From: a virus
Virus record (IMG/VR): IMGVR_UViG_3300020213_000064
Coordinates: 1-37,167 of that record
Direction: 5' to 3' (one strand)
Length of the DNA stretch: 37,167 bases
The translations under genes were made by a program, and so were the position numbers. The notes under the pieces are model-generated. The model had not been told where the DNA came from, made no database searches, and saw nothing but the letters and a program-made list of their open reading frames with translations. This document shows positions 1 through 6,639 of this stretch, in pieces; position 1 is the first letter of the stretch; every line of letters starts with the position of its first letter.

Positions 1-127
1 CCGCTGATCCCGACTTCGTCCGGGCGTGTCTACAGACGATCACCGACTTCATTAACCGGAAATGTTCGATGGCTCAGTTCATAGACAACTGTGACGCGCT
101 CGATAGTGTAGCGCGCCAACTAAACCC
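1..127. repeat. 127-bp terminal direct repeat, left copy
   Basis: Bases 1-127 are identical to bases 37041-37167. An open reading frame continues through the join without interruption, so the repeat marks circular closure. The length of exactly 127 equals a k-mer size often used by de Bruijn assemblers, so this is most likely an assembly overlap on a circular or circularly permuted molecule, not a biological terminal repeat. Confidence 0.95.
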
Positions 128-185
128 AACGAGTCGTAGGGCAAATCGCCCCGACACGCGGGCAATGCAAGCAGGAGAAAAGTAG
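1..185 (+). CDS. Helicase-loader-like replication protein, 3' part (continues from 36743)
   Basis: This is the 3' portion of a 160-residue gene that starts at ATG 36743 and is cut by the linearisation of the circle. Joining 37040 to base 1 keeps the frame open to TAG at 183-185, two bases before the recT-like gene begins. The residues encoded here include a Cys/Asp-rich stretch (FINRKCSMAQFIDNCDALD) and a basic tail. The combination of a short alpha-helical protein between an initiator-like gene and a RecT-like gene suggests a role in loading the host replicative helicase; that is inference from position and general helical pattern, not from a recognised catalytic motif. Confidence 0.8.
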   Translation, partial: ADPDFVRACLQTITDFINRKCSMAQFIDNCDALDSVARQLNPTSRRANRPDTRAMQAGEK

Positions 186-186
186 T

Positions 187-1149
187 ATGGAAGAAAAAAC
201 TAACCAGACAGCAATCGCTGTAGCTCAGCAGGCGAACGAGTGGCAAACGCTCAAAAAACAGTGCATCGCATTCGTGATGAGCGGATACCTGCCAGACCAC
301 GTCACAAAAGGGGCCAGGAACGATAACGAGGCACTCGCCCGGGCCATGACGATTGCCTGGAAGGGCCGCGAGCTAGGCATTCCCCCTCTCCAAGCGTTCA
401 CGTCAATATCAGTAATCAATGGGAAACCGTGCCTGTCCGCCGAGCTGATGCTGGCGCTCTGCTATCAGAGGATCGTGGGATTCAAAGCGACATTCACGAC
501 GCCCGCCGACACGCAAAACACCGAGTGCACGCTCGTGCTCCAGCGTCGAGGAGGCGAGCAGCAGGCCTTTCGATTCACGCTCGAAGACGCGAAACGGGCG
601 GGGCTGATTCGTCCTAACTCCCCGTGGGAGAAATTTCCGGCTGCGCTGCTTCGCGCTCGCACTATCTCTGCCGCGTGCCGCGCCGTCGCTCCCGACGCTA
701 TTATGGGCTGTTACACGCCCGAGGAACTGGGCGGGCACGCAATCGAGGTAGAGGGAGAGACGGTCAGCGTAGTGACGCATCCCGAGGCCCTGTCAGAAGC
801 TAAAGGTGGCCCAGGCGTCGAAGGGCCGCCGCCGCTTGCCGTCGCCGCTATCCAGCCATCGACGACCACGGTACGCACGAGTAAGGACACGCAGAATGGT
901 GACTGGAGCAGAGGCGCTCACGGCTGGGAGAATCACCCGTGCACGGAGCCGCAGGTAAAACGGCTCTACGCGATCGGTAAGGGCATGCACCTTGACGCGG
1001 CGGCACTCAAAGAGCTGGCGGCGGATAAATTCGGCGTGGAGCATTTGAGCGAACTGACAAAAGGTCAGATCCAGGAACTGTTTTATGAGCTTGAGGATTT
1101 ACCGGCCGTGAATCCTGGGAATGCCGGACTTGCGGCGAAGCAAAAATAG
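187..1149 (+). CDS. RecT-family single-strand annealing recombinase
   Basis: This 320-residue protein looks like a phage RecT-type annealing protein, which pairs complementary single strands during phage recombination and replication. Residues about 25-195 carry the family pattern: a GRELGIPPLQAFTSI stretch, KPCLSAELMLALCY, an FTLEDAKRAGL segment, then WEKFPAALLRARTISAACR and a closing CYTPEELGG. After a Pro/Thr-rich linker (about 200-235), a helical C-terminal domain (about 240-310, beginning near WENHPCTEPQVKRLYAIG) resembles the small tail domain of many phage annealing proteins. An AGGAGA ribosome-binding site lies about 8 bases before the ATG. It directly follows the helicase-loader-like gene, so both belong to one early transcript. 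No partner exonuclease is adjacent. Confidence 0.88.
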   Translation: MEEKTNQTAIAVAQQANEWQTLKKQCIAFVMSGYLPDHVTKGARNDNEALARAMTIAWKGRELGIPPLQAFTSISVINGKPCLSAELMLALCYQRIVGFKATFTTPADTQNTECTLVLQRRGGEQQAFRFTLEDAKRAGLIRPNSPWEKFPAALLRARTISAACRAVAPDAIMGCYTPEELGGHAIEVEGETVSVVTHPEALSEAKGGPGVEGPPPLAVAAIQPSTTTVRTSKDTQNGDWSRGAHGWENHPCTEPQVKRLYAIGKGMHLDAAALKELAADKFGVEHLSELTKGQIQELFYELEDLPAVNPGNAGLAAKQK

Positions 1150-1172
1150 TCCGATTCGCATGTGAATAATAT

Positions 1173-1208
1173 TTGCCGGAGGCTGGTCGATATGCCAGTC
1201 TCCGGCAA
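1173..1208 (+). terminator. Intrinsic terminator or attenuator hairpin after the recT-like gene
   Basis: A 14-bp stem with one G-U pair (1173-1186 with 1195-1208, 8-base loop) follows the recT-like stop codon by 24 bases. The tail is TGTTGTTA, only moderately U-rich, so partial termination that lowers expression of the small-gene array downstream is more likely than a complete stop. Confidence 0.65.
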
Positions 1209-1244
1209 TGTTGTTACAAAACACGCAGTTCTATGGAGGAATGT

Positions 1245-1424
1245 TTGAAGCTACTCCCAAACCCGCGAGGCCGCGTCAAAAACTGGAAGTCCCTCATGCG
1301 CAAAGTGGAGGCTCGACGTAAGGAGGGCCTGTCATTAGAGGTCGCGTGCGCCGAAATCGGTATCGCGTATTCCACATATCATGAATGGAAGAAGCGATCT
1401 GGCCCGGGGATTAGGTTGAGATGA
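1245..1424 (+). CDS. Small helix-turn-helix protein
   Basis: This is a roughly 59-residue basic protein. It has a helix-turn-helix segment in its second half (pattern EGLSLEVACAEIGIAYSTY followed by HEWKK), like the DNA-reading helices of resolvase/transposase-type HTH domains. I prefer the TTG at 1245 because the GGAGGA ribosome-binding site (1235-1240) sits about 5 bases before it; an in-frame ATG at 1233 overlaps that site and would add four residues. It ends in an ATGA overlap with the next gene. It could be a phage transcription regulator or a DNA-binding accessory factor. No catalytic domain accompanies the HTH, so it is not a transposase. Confidence 0.65.
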   Translation: MKLLPNPRGRVKNWKSLMRKVEARRKEGLSLEVACAEIGIAYSTYHEWKKRSGPGIRLR

Positions 1425-1669
1425 ACGCACTCGACAAAGCCATGGCGGAGAGCAAGGCGCGGGAAGAGATGGCTAGGAGAGACGGAATTCTGGGCAGGGA
1501 TTTGTATCCGGGGTGGCTAGAAGACTGGGAGCCGCGCTTCCGCCGCATGGTGGAGGTGGCCGTCGTCCGATTGCGAAGATTCGCGGAAAGTTCGGATGCT
1601 GAAGCAAAAAGGGCAGCGGGCGTGATCGCCGAGCTGGAGCGGATCGCGGGTGAAGGAGGTGGGGAATGA
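1421..1669 (+). CDS. Small hypothetical helical protein
   Basis: I do not recognise this 82-residue protein. It is strongly helical and charged, with Arg/Glu/Ala-rich segments (RFRRMVEVAVVRLRRFAE; EAKRAAGVIAELERIAGE) that could form a coiled coil. Its ATG overlaps the TGA of the HTH gene, and its own stop overlaps the next ATG, so it is translationally coupled within the early array. Confidence 0.7.
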   Translation: MNALDKAMAESKAREEMARRDGILGRDLYPGWLEDWEPRFRRMVEVAVVRLRRFAESSDAEAKRAAGVIAELERIAGEGGGE

Positions 1670-2052
1670 AACTGAAAGACATCGCCAAGCTTGGGCACGC
1701 ATCGTACCTGGAACATATGGGAGCGGGGCATCAGGAGTACTGGTTCATGTGCCCTGGCTGCAAGTCAGACCATAGGGTCACCACAAAATGGGGGGACAAA
1801 TCGGGGAAGACGCATCCCTGTTGGACTTTCAACGGGGACATGGAGAGGCCGACCTTCAGCCCATCGCTTCTCGTGACCTGGACGTTCCACCAGGCGGAGC
1901 ACGGTTTCGATGAGAAGAACGTGTGTCACTCTTTCATCAGAAACGGGAACATTGAATTCCTTGGTGACTGCACGCACGAGCTGAAGGGGCAGACCGTCGC
2001 GATGGCGGATATTCCAGACATTGAGCCCAAGGAGAACGCAAATGCCAAGTGA
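1666..2052 (+). CDS. DUF6527-like zinc-binding phage protein
   Basis: This 128-residue protein matches the pattern I know from DUF6527 phage proteins: an N-terminal CPGC pair (around residue 29), a central PCWTFNG-type strand, PTFSPSLLV, and a C-terminal CHSFIRNGNIEFLGDCTHEL block followed by GQTV. The conserved Cys and His residues suggest metal binding. The biochemical role of the family is not established to my knowledge. It overlaps the previous gene by four bases. Confidence 0.75.
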   Translation: MKLKDIAKLGHASYLEHMGAGHQEYWFMCPGCKSDHRVTTKWGDKSGKTHPCWTFNGDMERPTFSPSLLVTWTFHQAEHGFDEKNVCHSFIRNGNIEFLGDCTHELKGQTVAMADIPDIEPKENANAK

Positions 2053-2224
2053 CGACCTATGGTGCGAGAGCTGCAACGGCATGGGGACCAACCAATGCCT
2101 TTGCGGCGGAGACCTCTGCATTTGCGATAACTACGGCGAATACGATTGCCCGCGCTGCGACGGGACGGGCGACGCTACGATGAGTACCGGAAATTTATGG
2201 GGGAGAAATGAGCGAGAAACCTAA
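2042..2224 (+). CDS. Cys-rich zinc-ribbon small protein
   Basis: This 60-residue protein has repeated Cys pairs (CESC, CLCG, CICD, CPRC), two of them within CxxCxGxG-like contexts (CESCNGMG and CPRCDGTG) as in the DnaJ zinc domain. It probably folds around one or two zinc ions. ATG 2042 is chosen because AAGGAG lies seven bases upstream; it overlaps the end of the DUF6527-like gene by 11 bases. The function is unknown. Confidence 0.7.
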   Translation: MPSDDLWCESCNGMGTNQCLCGGDLCICDNYGEYDCPRCDGTGDATMSTGNLWGRNERET

Positions 2225-2468
2225 ATGCCCGCTGCGAGAGTTTACGGATTCAGATTGTGAGGAGGCTTACCAGCATGAAAGCCCGTGGAAGTATTTCAGT
2301 TCCCTCATGGCCGAGCGTTTCGAGGAGTGGAAAGCGGGGCTGGTAGAGGTAAGCGGCGTGATTGGGCCAAATGGTTGGAGTGCGTGGAGTTCGATGAGTG
2401 CGCGGTCCTACAGCGACACCCACCGCACACGCATTCTGCCGACTGAAAAGATTAAGGGTGGGGAATGA
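2208..2468 (+). CDS. Small hypothetical protein
   Basis: I do not recognise this 86-residue protein. The start has a GGGAGAA ribosome-binding site and overlaps the upstream gene by 17 bases. It contains a Trp/Phe-rich middle (HESPWKYFSSLMAERFEEW) and a Ser-rich segment, with no clear catalytic motif. It is one of the overlapping early small genes. Confidence 0.65.
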   Translation: MSEKPKCPLREFTDSDCEEAYQHESPWKYFSSLMAERFEEWKAGLVEVSGVIGPNGWSAWSSMSARSYSDTHRTRILPTEKIKGGE

Positions 2469-2668
2469 AGTTCCGAAGCTACTGGGACGCGCTGGCGTAT
2501 GTCGTGCTGACTCCTATTTTGTTTCCGCTGAAGGTATGCGCGTTCGGCGTCTTCTATCTAGCAGCGAAATGGGCCAGTAAAGAAAAGCTACTGCCGCGCT
2601 GCCGACTGCATGGCTGGAAGTTTTGCCCAAGCTGCACGAGGCCAGAAGGGTATGACAATGTTCAATGA
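2465..2668 (+). CDS. Small membrane protein with C-terminal zinc knuckle
   Basis: This 67-residue protein has one hydrophobic segment at about residues 8-36 (LAYVVLTPILFPLKVCAFG and onward), long enough to cross the inner membrane. A basic, Cys/His-containing tail follows (CRLHGWKFCPSCTRP), suggesting a small metal site on one membrane face. The ATG overlaps the previous stop by four bases. It could modify the host envelope early in infection, but that is inference. Confidence 0.65.
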   Translation: MKFRSYWDALAYVVLTPILFPLKVCAFGVFYLAAKWASKEKLLPRCRLHGWKFCPSCTRPEGYDNVQ

Positions 2669-2695
2669 CCTCGCCGCAACTTTTTTGAGGATGTT

Positions 2696-3205
2696 ATGAG
2701 CGACGACGAAAAATTTAAAAAGTTGTATGCATTCGGGCACTGGAAGCGCGTTCAGGAGACGGGCGACAGAGTTGCGGACGATGATGCATACGAACTCGGT
2801 CACACTATACGTCTCGTAGAAGTCAGAATCGCTGTGCTCAAAACGGAGAACGCATGCAACAAACTGCGCATCTCGTCGCATGAGACGGAAATGGATCAAG
2901 TGTTGAAGGAGAACGAGCGGCTGAAGTACGTCCCAGGTCATTTCGAGTGCAAGAAATGCGGTTTCGGCCTTGTCTCGAAGACGATCTACATGGGCAGCGG
3001 AACTATCGGCGCGAATACCAAGCCGCAGGAATGCGGCAACGGGTGCGGCCCGATGTGGCGGATTGCATGGGCGGACTACTGTAAGAGTTTAGACACTGGT
3101 TACCTTGCTCACTTTGAGCGACAGGAAACGGAGCTCACCCGCCTCCGCTCCGCCCTGGAATCCCAGGGTAAACAAGCCCGCGAAGCACTGAAGGCGACGA
3201 AATGA
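2696..3205 (+). CDS. Coiled-coil and zinc-ribbon phage protein
   Basis: This 169-residue protein has a charged coiled-coil middle (about 45-80), a metal-ribbon block at about 82-125 with FECKKCGFGLV, a GSGTIGANTKP turn and an ECGNGCGPMWR half, and a terminal coiled coil ending in REALKATK. The ribbon pattern is widespread in phage hypotheticals. The last bases, encoding the REALKATK end, recur with little change at the end of the gene ending at 3973. Function is unknown; protein-protein or nucleic-acid binding is plausible. Confidence 0.75.
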   Translation: MSDDEKFKKLYAFGHWKRVQETGDRVADDDAYELGHTIRLVEVRIAVLKTENACNKLRISSHETEMDQVLKENERLKYVPGHFECKKCGFGLVSKTIYMGSGTIGANTKPQECGNGCGPMWRIAWADYCKSLDTGYLAHFERQETELTRLRSALESQGKQAREALKATK

Positions 3206-3247
3206 ACGAACCTAATTGGAGTCAGATAGACAGGGACCGCATCGCCG
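3180..3247 (+). repeat. Direct repeat copy A at a gene junction (partner 3948-4015)
   Basis: Bases 3180-3247 match 3948-4015 at 65 of 68 positions by my reading, and 3202-3247 is an exact 46-base match, including synonymous positions. Each copy spans the end of one coiled-coil gene and the beginning of the next. Copies are 768 bases apart, a multiple of three. Confidence 0.9.
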
Positions 3248-3387
3248 AACTGGAGGCGGAGAACAAGCGGCTACGCGAGGCGCTGGAGGCGATAGTCGAG
3301 TGGGCATTCGTTGAGCCTATTGGCGGTCAGGACACTACCGACTACAAGGAACGAGCCCGCGAAGCGCTGAAGGGGAAGGGGGGATGA
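3202..3387 (+). CDS. Short coiled-coil protein (MNEPNWSQIDRDRIA family, short form)
   Basis: This 61-residue protein starts with the same 15 residues (MNEPNWSQIDRDRIA) as the protein starting at 3970, followed by a heptad-like ELEAENKRLREALEA coiled coil and an REALKGKGG end. It overlaps the previous gene by four bases. The exact nucleotide identity with the later copy suggests recent duplication or recombination. It may be a truncated relative able to form mixed oligomers with the 182-residue version; that is inference. Confidence 0.7.
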   Translation: MNEPNWSQIDRDRIAELEAENKRLREALEAIVEWAFVEPIGGQDTTDYKERAREALKGKGG

Positions 3388-3388
3388 G

Positions 3389-3973
3389 ATGCCATTGAAA
3401 TTAGGGCCGATAACGCCGGAGATGAACGAAAGTATTCAGAAGGCTTTCCAGGCCGAGAACGAATTCTGGGAGCGTAACGGATTTCCTGGCTATACCAGCT
3501 CGGATGAGAACGGTATGGCAAATGTGGCGCACAAAGGATGGGTTAGAGTTTGCGAGAAGGAAGGCAGGGCCTACGATTCTCCGATGGCTCGTCGACTGTT
3601 TGTGCTGGGGTACCTAACAGCTAAAAGACATTGGAACCTTCCGCAGGAGCCGACCGATGATCCAAATAGTCAACCAGAGGGCTGCCGATTGCGAATCAAA
3701 GAACTTGAGGCGGAGAACAAGACGCTCACCTACACGCTGGACATGTGCAAGGGCGACCTTGCAGAGATTCATAGGCTCCGCGCGGCGCTGGAGTGGTACG
3801 CAGATGCCAGCAACTGGGAAACGCGCTCGGGAAAGATTCACCTCGCGCCTGTATGGGCCGACTTGGGGACCACGGCCCACGCAGCGCTGGAGGGGTTTTG
3901 TCAGCGCCACAACCTGCTCCCAGGCATTGGCGGACGATGTGACGCCTGCGAAGCACTGAAGGGGAAGACATGA
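3389..3973 (+). CDS. Hypothetical protein with C-terminal coiled coil and Cys pair
   Basis: This 194-residue protein is unrecognised. Its N-terminal half (about 1-85) is globular, with FWERNGFPGYTSS and a Trp-rich segment ending in RHWNLP. A coiled coil follows (KELEAENKTLTYTLD), then a Trp/His-containing region typical of phage modular hypotheticals, and finally a CQRHNLLPG...CDACEALKGK tail with four Cys/His that may bind metal. It shares its last codons with the gene ending at 3205, so it appears assembled from exchangeable modules. Confidence 0.7.
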   Translation: MPLKLGPITPEMNESIQKAFQAENEFWERNGFPGYTSSDENGMANVAHKGWVRVCEKEGRAYDSPMARRLFVLGYLTAKRHWNLPQEPTDDPNSQPEGCRLRIKELEAENKTLTYTLDMCKGDLAEIHRLRAALEWYADASNWETRSGKIHLAPVWADLGTTAHAALEGFCQRHNLLPGIGGRCDACEALKGKT

Positions 3974-4015
3974 ACGAACCTAATTGGAGTCAGATAGACA
4001 GGGACCGCATCGCCG
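3948..4015 (+). repeat. Direct repeat copy B at a gene junction (partner 3180-3247)
   Basis: This is the second copy of the junction repeat. It spans the end of the 194-residue gene and the first 46 bases of the 182-residue gene. Recombination between copies would remove or duplicate 768 bases cleanly, in frame. Confidence 0.9.
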
Positions 4016-4518
4016 CGCTCGAAGCGGAGAACGCGGAGCTGAAAGTAAACGCGGAGTTTGGAATGCAATGCTACCAGGATCGCTGTGAAGGCGCCTATAT
4101 CGAAGTTAGCGTTGTGAAGCGCCTCGAAGCGGAGAACAAGCGGCTGAAGAATCCTAAGGTATTTAAAGTCCAACGGTACGGCACCGTCCCCTGGTATGTA
4201 GGTGAAGTCGCTTACGGCGCTTACGCAGCTAGGTTTGGCTATTGGCAAAGCATGGAACGCTTAAACGAGCGTGGTGGCTTCGCGGTTGATGAGATGGATG
4301 ATTTATATCCAGAATGGAGAACGGCATCGAGTGAAATCACCATCCTTCGGGCCGAACTCGCAGCCCTCGAAGCGGATGTAACGGGCTGGAAAAATCAATG
4401 GACCGCCGCTGATGCGAACGTGATCGAACTCCTGAAGGAGAACGAGAAACTACGCATTCAGCACGGTCTAGCCATCAACGAAGCCCTCGCCGACAGCGGG
4501 AAGGTAAAGGGGGAGTAA
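3970..4518 (+). CDS. Coiled-coil protein (MNEPNWSQIDRDRIA family, long form)
   Basis: This 182-residue protein begins with the same sequence as the 61-residue protein at 3202. Several coiled-coil segments follow (AALEAENAELK; KRLEAENKRLK; ILRAELAALEADV; LLKENEKLR) around a central globular block rich in Tyr and Gly (about 65-110). It overlaps the upstream gene by four bases and the next start by one. Function is unknown; the repeated coiled coils suggest a scaffold or oligomeric adaptor. Confidence 0.7.
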   Translation: MNEPNWSQIDRDRIAALEAENAELKVNAEFGMQCYQDRCEGAYIEVSVVKRLEAENKRLKNPKVFKVQRYGTVPWYVGEVAYGAYAARFGYWQSMERLNERGGFAVDEMDDLYPEWRTASSEITILRAELAALEADVTGWKNQWTAADANVIELLKENEKLRIQHGLAINEALADSGKVKGE

Positions 4519-4685
4519 TGGAAATATTTCTGAGGAGCCACCACAGCGCCGGAAACGGTAATGGGAACTACTGGTTCCGGTTCTTCCGGCGGTGGGTATG
4601 TTGCATTTACTACTACGGTACGGGTGACGGCGTTTTCAAGCACGTCAAAGTTCGACTCTTCAGAGCATACGGAGCAACAAAATGA
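4518..4685 (+). CDS. Small basic aromatic-rich protein, 55 aa
   Basis: This short gene begins at an ATG that shares one base with the preceding TAA (TAATG), with an AAAGGGGGAG ribosome-binding stretch just upstream, and its TGA overlaps the next ATG. The product is rich in Phe, Tyr, Trp, Arg and Gly (NYWFRFFRRWVCCIYYYGTGD in the middle). The perfect fit between neighbours, with overlaps at both ends, is the main support. It resembles small phage proteins of the WFRFFGKGLAI kind but I cannot assign a function. Confidence 0.65.
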   Translation: MEIFLRSHHSAGNGNGNYWFRFFRRWVCCIYYYGTGDGVFKHVKVRLFRAYGATK

Positions 4686-4981
4686 ACCTCATCCTCTCCC
4701 TCATATTCGCAGCCCACGCAGGTCAAATCCCAAGCATGACCCGCGAACCAGCCACCGCACCACGCGAGCTATGCACCTGGGACATCACGTTCCACCACCG
4801 GCTAGGTGAGTATCACCAGGGCAAATCAAAACACGCCTGGTTACTCACTAAGAAGGAGCAGATCGATATGTTTGGCCCCTTCGTCGATGGCGCTGAAATC
4901 GTTTGGCCCGGTAGCTGGTACGATTGCGGCGGGAAAAAAGTCACGCTGGGATCTCCGGCATTGATCAGGCGCAAGAAATGA
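4682..4981 (+). CDS. Hypothetical protein with possible N-terminal signal
   Basis: This 99-residue protein starts with a short hydrophobic stretch (MNLILSLIFAAHAGQ) that could be a signal peptide with cleavage after AHA. The rest is soluble with a Trp/Gly-rich end (VWPGSWYDCGGKKVTLG). It overlaps neighbours at both ends by four bases. No family is recognised. Confidence 0.6.
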   Translation: MNLILSLIFAAHAGQIPSMTREPATAPRELCTWDITFHHRLGEYHQGKSKHAWLLTKKEQIDMFGPFVDGAEIVWPGSWYDCGGKKVTLGSPALIRRKK

Positions 4982-5439
4982 CTGAAACACGCTGGTACTG
5001 CTGCCTAGGATGCGGCCTAGTCGGCTCTTCCGACTGGCCTCCTATTAATACTGGTTTCGTGTGCTTCGGCTGTAAAAGCGCGGTCACATGGACACCATCA
5101 CGAAGGATCGCGATAATGCTCCAGGTGGAATTTATAGATAAGGCGAAGGCGAGTGAGAAGACAGACGCAAACCTGCCGAACGACATTGTGAACCGGCCCC
5201 GCCACTACAACATGGGCAAAATAGAGGTCATCGAATTCCTGGAGGACCAGGGATTGGACTTTCACCTAGCCAACGCTGTGAAGTATATTTGCCGAGCAGG
5301 GCACAAGGATAGAGACTCCATGGTGCAGGACCTGGATAAAGCTATCTGGTACCTGAATCGTCGCCGGGAACTATCTTCGGCGCTCAAGGAAAACCGGACG
5401 CCTCGATGGGCCGACGAGACAAGTAAGGCTGGCCAATGA
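4978..5439 (+). CDS. Zinc-ribbon plus DUF3310 domain protein
   Basis: This 153-residue protein has an N-terminal ribbon with two Cys pairs (CCLGCG and CFGC, about residues 7-33) and a C-terminal DUF3310 domain (about 72-130). The DUF3310 pattern is clear: RPRHYNMGKIEVIEFLED, then DFHLANAVKYICRAGHK and a QDLDKAIWYLNRR helix. DUF3310 is common in phages, sometimes labelled nucleotide kinase-like without proof. The ATG at 4978 overlaps the previous TGA, which I prefer over an upstream in-frame TTG at 4924. Confidence 0.8.
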   Translation: MTETRWYCCLGCGLVGSSDWPPINTGFVCFGCKSAVTWTPSRRIAIMLQVEFIDKAKASEKTDANLPNDIVNRPRHYNMGKIEVIEFLEDQGLDFHLANAVKYICRAGHKDRDSMVQDLDKAIWYLNRRRELSSALKENRTPRWADETSKAGQ

Positions 5440-5753
5440 CACCACTCGACACATACACAACGGCAGTAGCTCAGCGAAAAGCGATTACGCGTCGTGGGAA
5501 AACTCCCTGTATAAACTTCTCCGTAATCTCCCAGCTCGAGGACAAGGACATCCCTCTTCTACTGGAGATAATCCGTGAGCAAAGCACTACCATCGATGAA
5601 TGCTTCGAGCGCGCCGACACGGAGGATGGAGTACAGCTAACGGGAGAAGATGCGATTGCTATGTCTCATAGAATCACAGCCTGTAAGGTTAGAGTAAATC
5701 AACTGGCTCTTTCTGGAGACGCCACGAGATGGGGCGACGTGCGTGTCAACTGA
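5436..5753 (+). CDS. Hypothetical early protein
   Basis: I do not recognise this 105-residue protein. It overlaps the DUF3310 gene by four bases. The sequence is mixed helical, with an acidic central part (LEDKDIPLLLEIIREQSTTID and ERADTEDG). No motif points to a reaction. Confidence 0.65.
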   Translation: MTPLDTYTTAVAQRKAITRRGKTPCINFSVISQLEDKDIPLLLEIIREQSTTIDECFERADTEDGVQLTGEDAIAMSHRITACKVRVNQLALSGDATRWGDVRVN

Positions 5754-6189
5754 CGTTTTTAACCGTAAAGAACGGCGGGCCTGGGCGGCTCGCTTTAGAG
5801 GAGACGAGACGATGAAAGTGAATCTACTTGACCCTATAGAGGCATTCGATGCCGACGGCACACTCATCATGGGCAAGGAGGGCAAACCGCCGTCAATTAA
5901 AGAGATGGTGGTGTTCGCCCTACGGTCCGCGCACCAGAGCGATAACCAGAGCGGATTCAAAGAGAAAAACGAGAGGTATCTGGTCATCAAGCGAATCAAC
6001 GCGGCGGACGAAATAGATTTTACCGACGGCGAGATTAAAATGATTTTGGACCGATGCGGCAAGCTCTTCCTTCAGGTGGAACTGGTCGGAAGGATCGCGG
6101 AATTATTGACCGTAGCGAAGCCCGCTATATCGGCTGTCCGACTTCTCGAGCCAGACGTTCAGGTCTACCCGAAGCCTGACATTCCCTGA
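5743..6189 (+). CDS. Hypothetical protein, last gene of the rightward arm
   Basis: This 148-residue protein is read from GTG 5743 and overlaps the previous gene by 11 bases. Its first residues include NRKERRAWAARFRG, a basic motif often found near the ends of small phage proteins. An alternative ATG at 5812 has a strong GAGGAG site and would give a 125-residue protein beginning MKVNLLDPIEAFDADG. The body is mixed alpha/beta (SIKEMVVFALRSA; GEIKMILDRCGKLF). Its stop is immediately followed by the stop of the leftward gene at 6190, so the two arms meet with no spacer. Confidence 0.65.
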   Translation: MSTDVFNRKERRAWAARFRGDETMKVNLLDPIEAFDADGTLIMGKEGKPPSIKEMVVFALRSAHQSDNQSGFKEKNERYLVIKRINAADEIDFTDGEIKMILDRCGKLFLQVELVGRIAELLTVAKPAISAVRLLEPDVQVYPKPDIP

Positions 6190-6639
6190 TTATTCGAAAT
6201 AGAGCAGTACTCGGCCCTGGCCACCGTTGCCAGCGTTGGCCACCCTGAAGGTGTAGATACCGACAGCGAGGGGGGAGAAGGAACTGACGGTGCCGCCGGT
6301 TCCGGCGATTGCCGGGTAAATGACTTCGGTCGTGGTGGTGTGCCGGTTCTCTGCCAGTGTGCCGATTAGGCTGATGGCGGCATCCTCAGTTTCGTAAACG
6401 TAAACGTCGTAGTTCGCCGTGGGAGCCGGAGTACCCGGGTTCGTAATTATTTTGACCAGGCGGCCAGTAAGGCCAATCACTTTGTCGGCATCGCCTGAGG
6501 CATCCGAGGTAAAGCCGAGCGTAACGACGCGGTATCCGCGCCCGTGGTGTTCATAGGAATTATCCGTGACGGTGACGGTGCCAGCGGCCTGGGCAAACTC
6601 AAAGCCACCAAGCAGCGCAAGCAGTAGTAGGAATCTCAT
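6190..6639 (-). CDS. Secreted or decoration-like protein with signal peptide
   Basis: This 149-residue protein opens with a signal peptide (MRFLLLLALLGGFEFAQAAG, cleavage likely after AQA). The mature part is beta-rich, with VTLGFTSDASGDAD, PGTPAPTANYDVYVYE and a VGIYTFRVANAGNGGQGRV end. That pattern is familiar from phage virion-associated proteins that normally lack a signal. It is the last gene of the late arm, four bases overlapping the lipoprotein gene. It could be an exported relative of a decoration protein that acts at the host surface; this is inference. Confidence 0.65.
   Translation of the reverse strand: MRFLLLLALLGGFEFAQAAGTVTVTDNSYEHHGRGYRVVTLGFTSDASGDADKVIGLTGRLVKIITNPGTPAPTANYDVYVYETEDAAISLIGTLAENRHTTTTEVIYPAIAGTGGTVSSFSPLAVGIYTFRVANAGNGGQGRVLLYFE

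Noticed and set aside
1233-1424. Transposase fragment
   Set aside because: There is only a small HTH domain, with no catalytic domain or terminal inverted repeats, and it fits the coupled early gene array.
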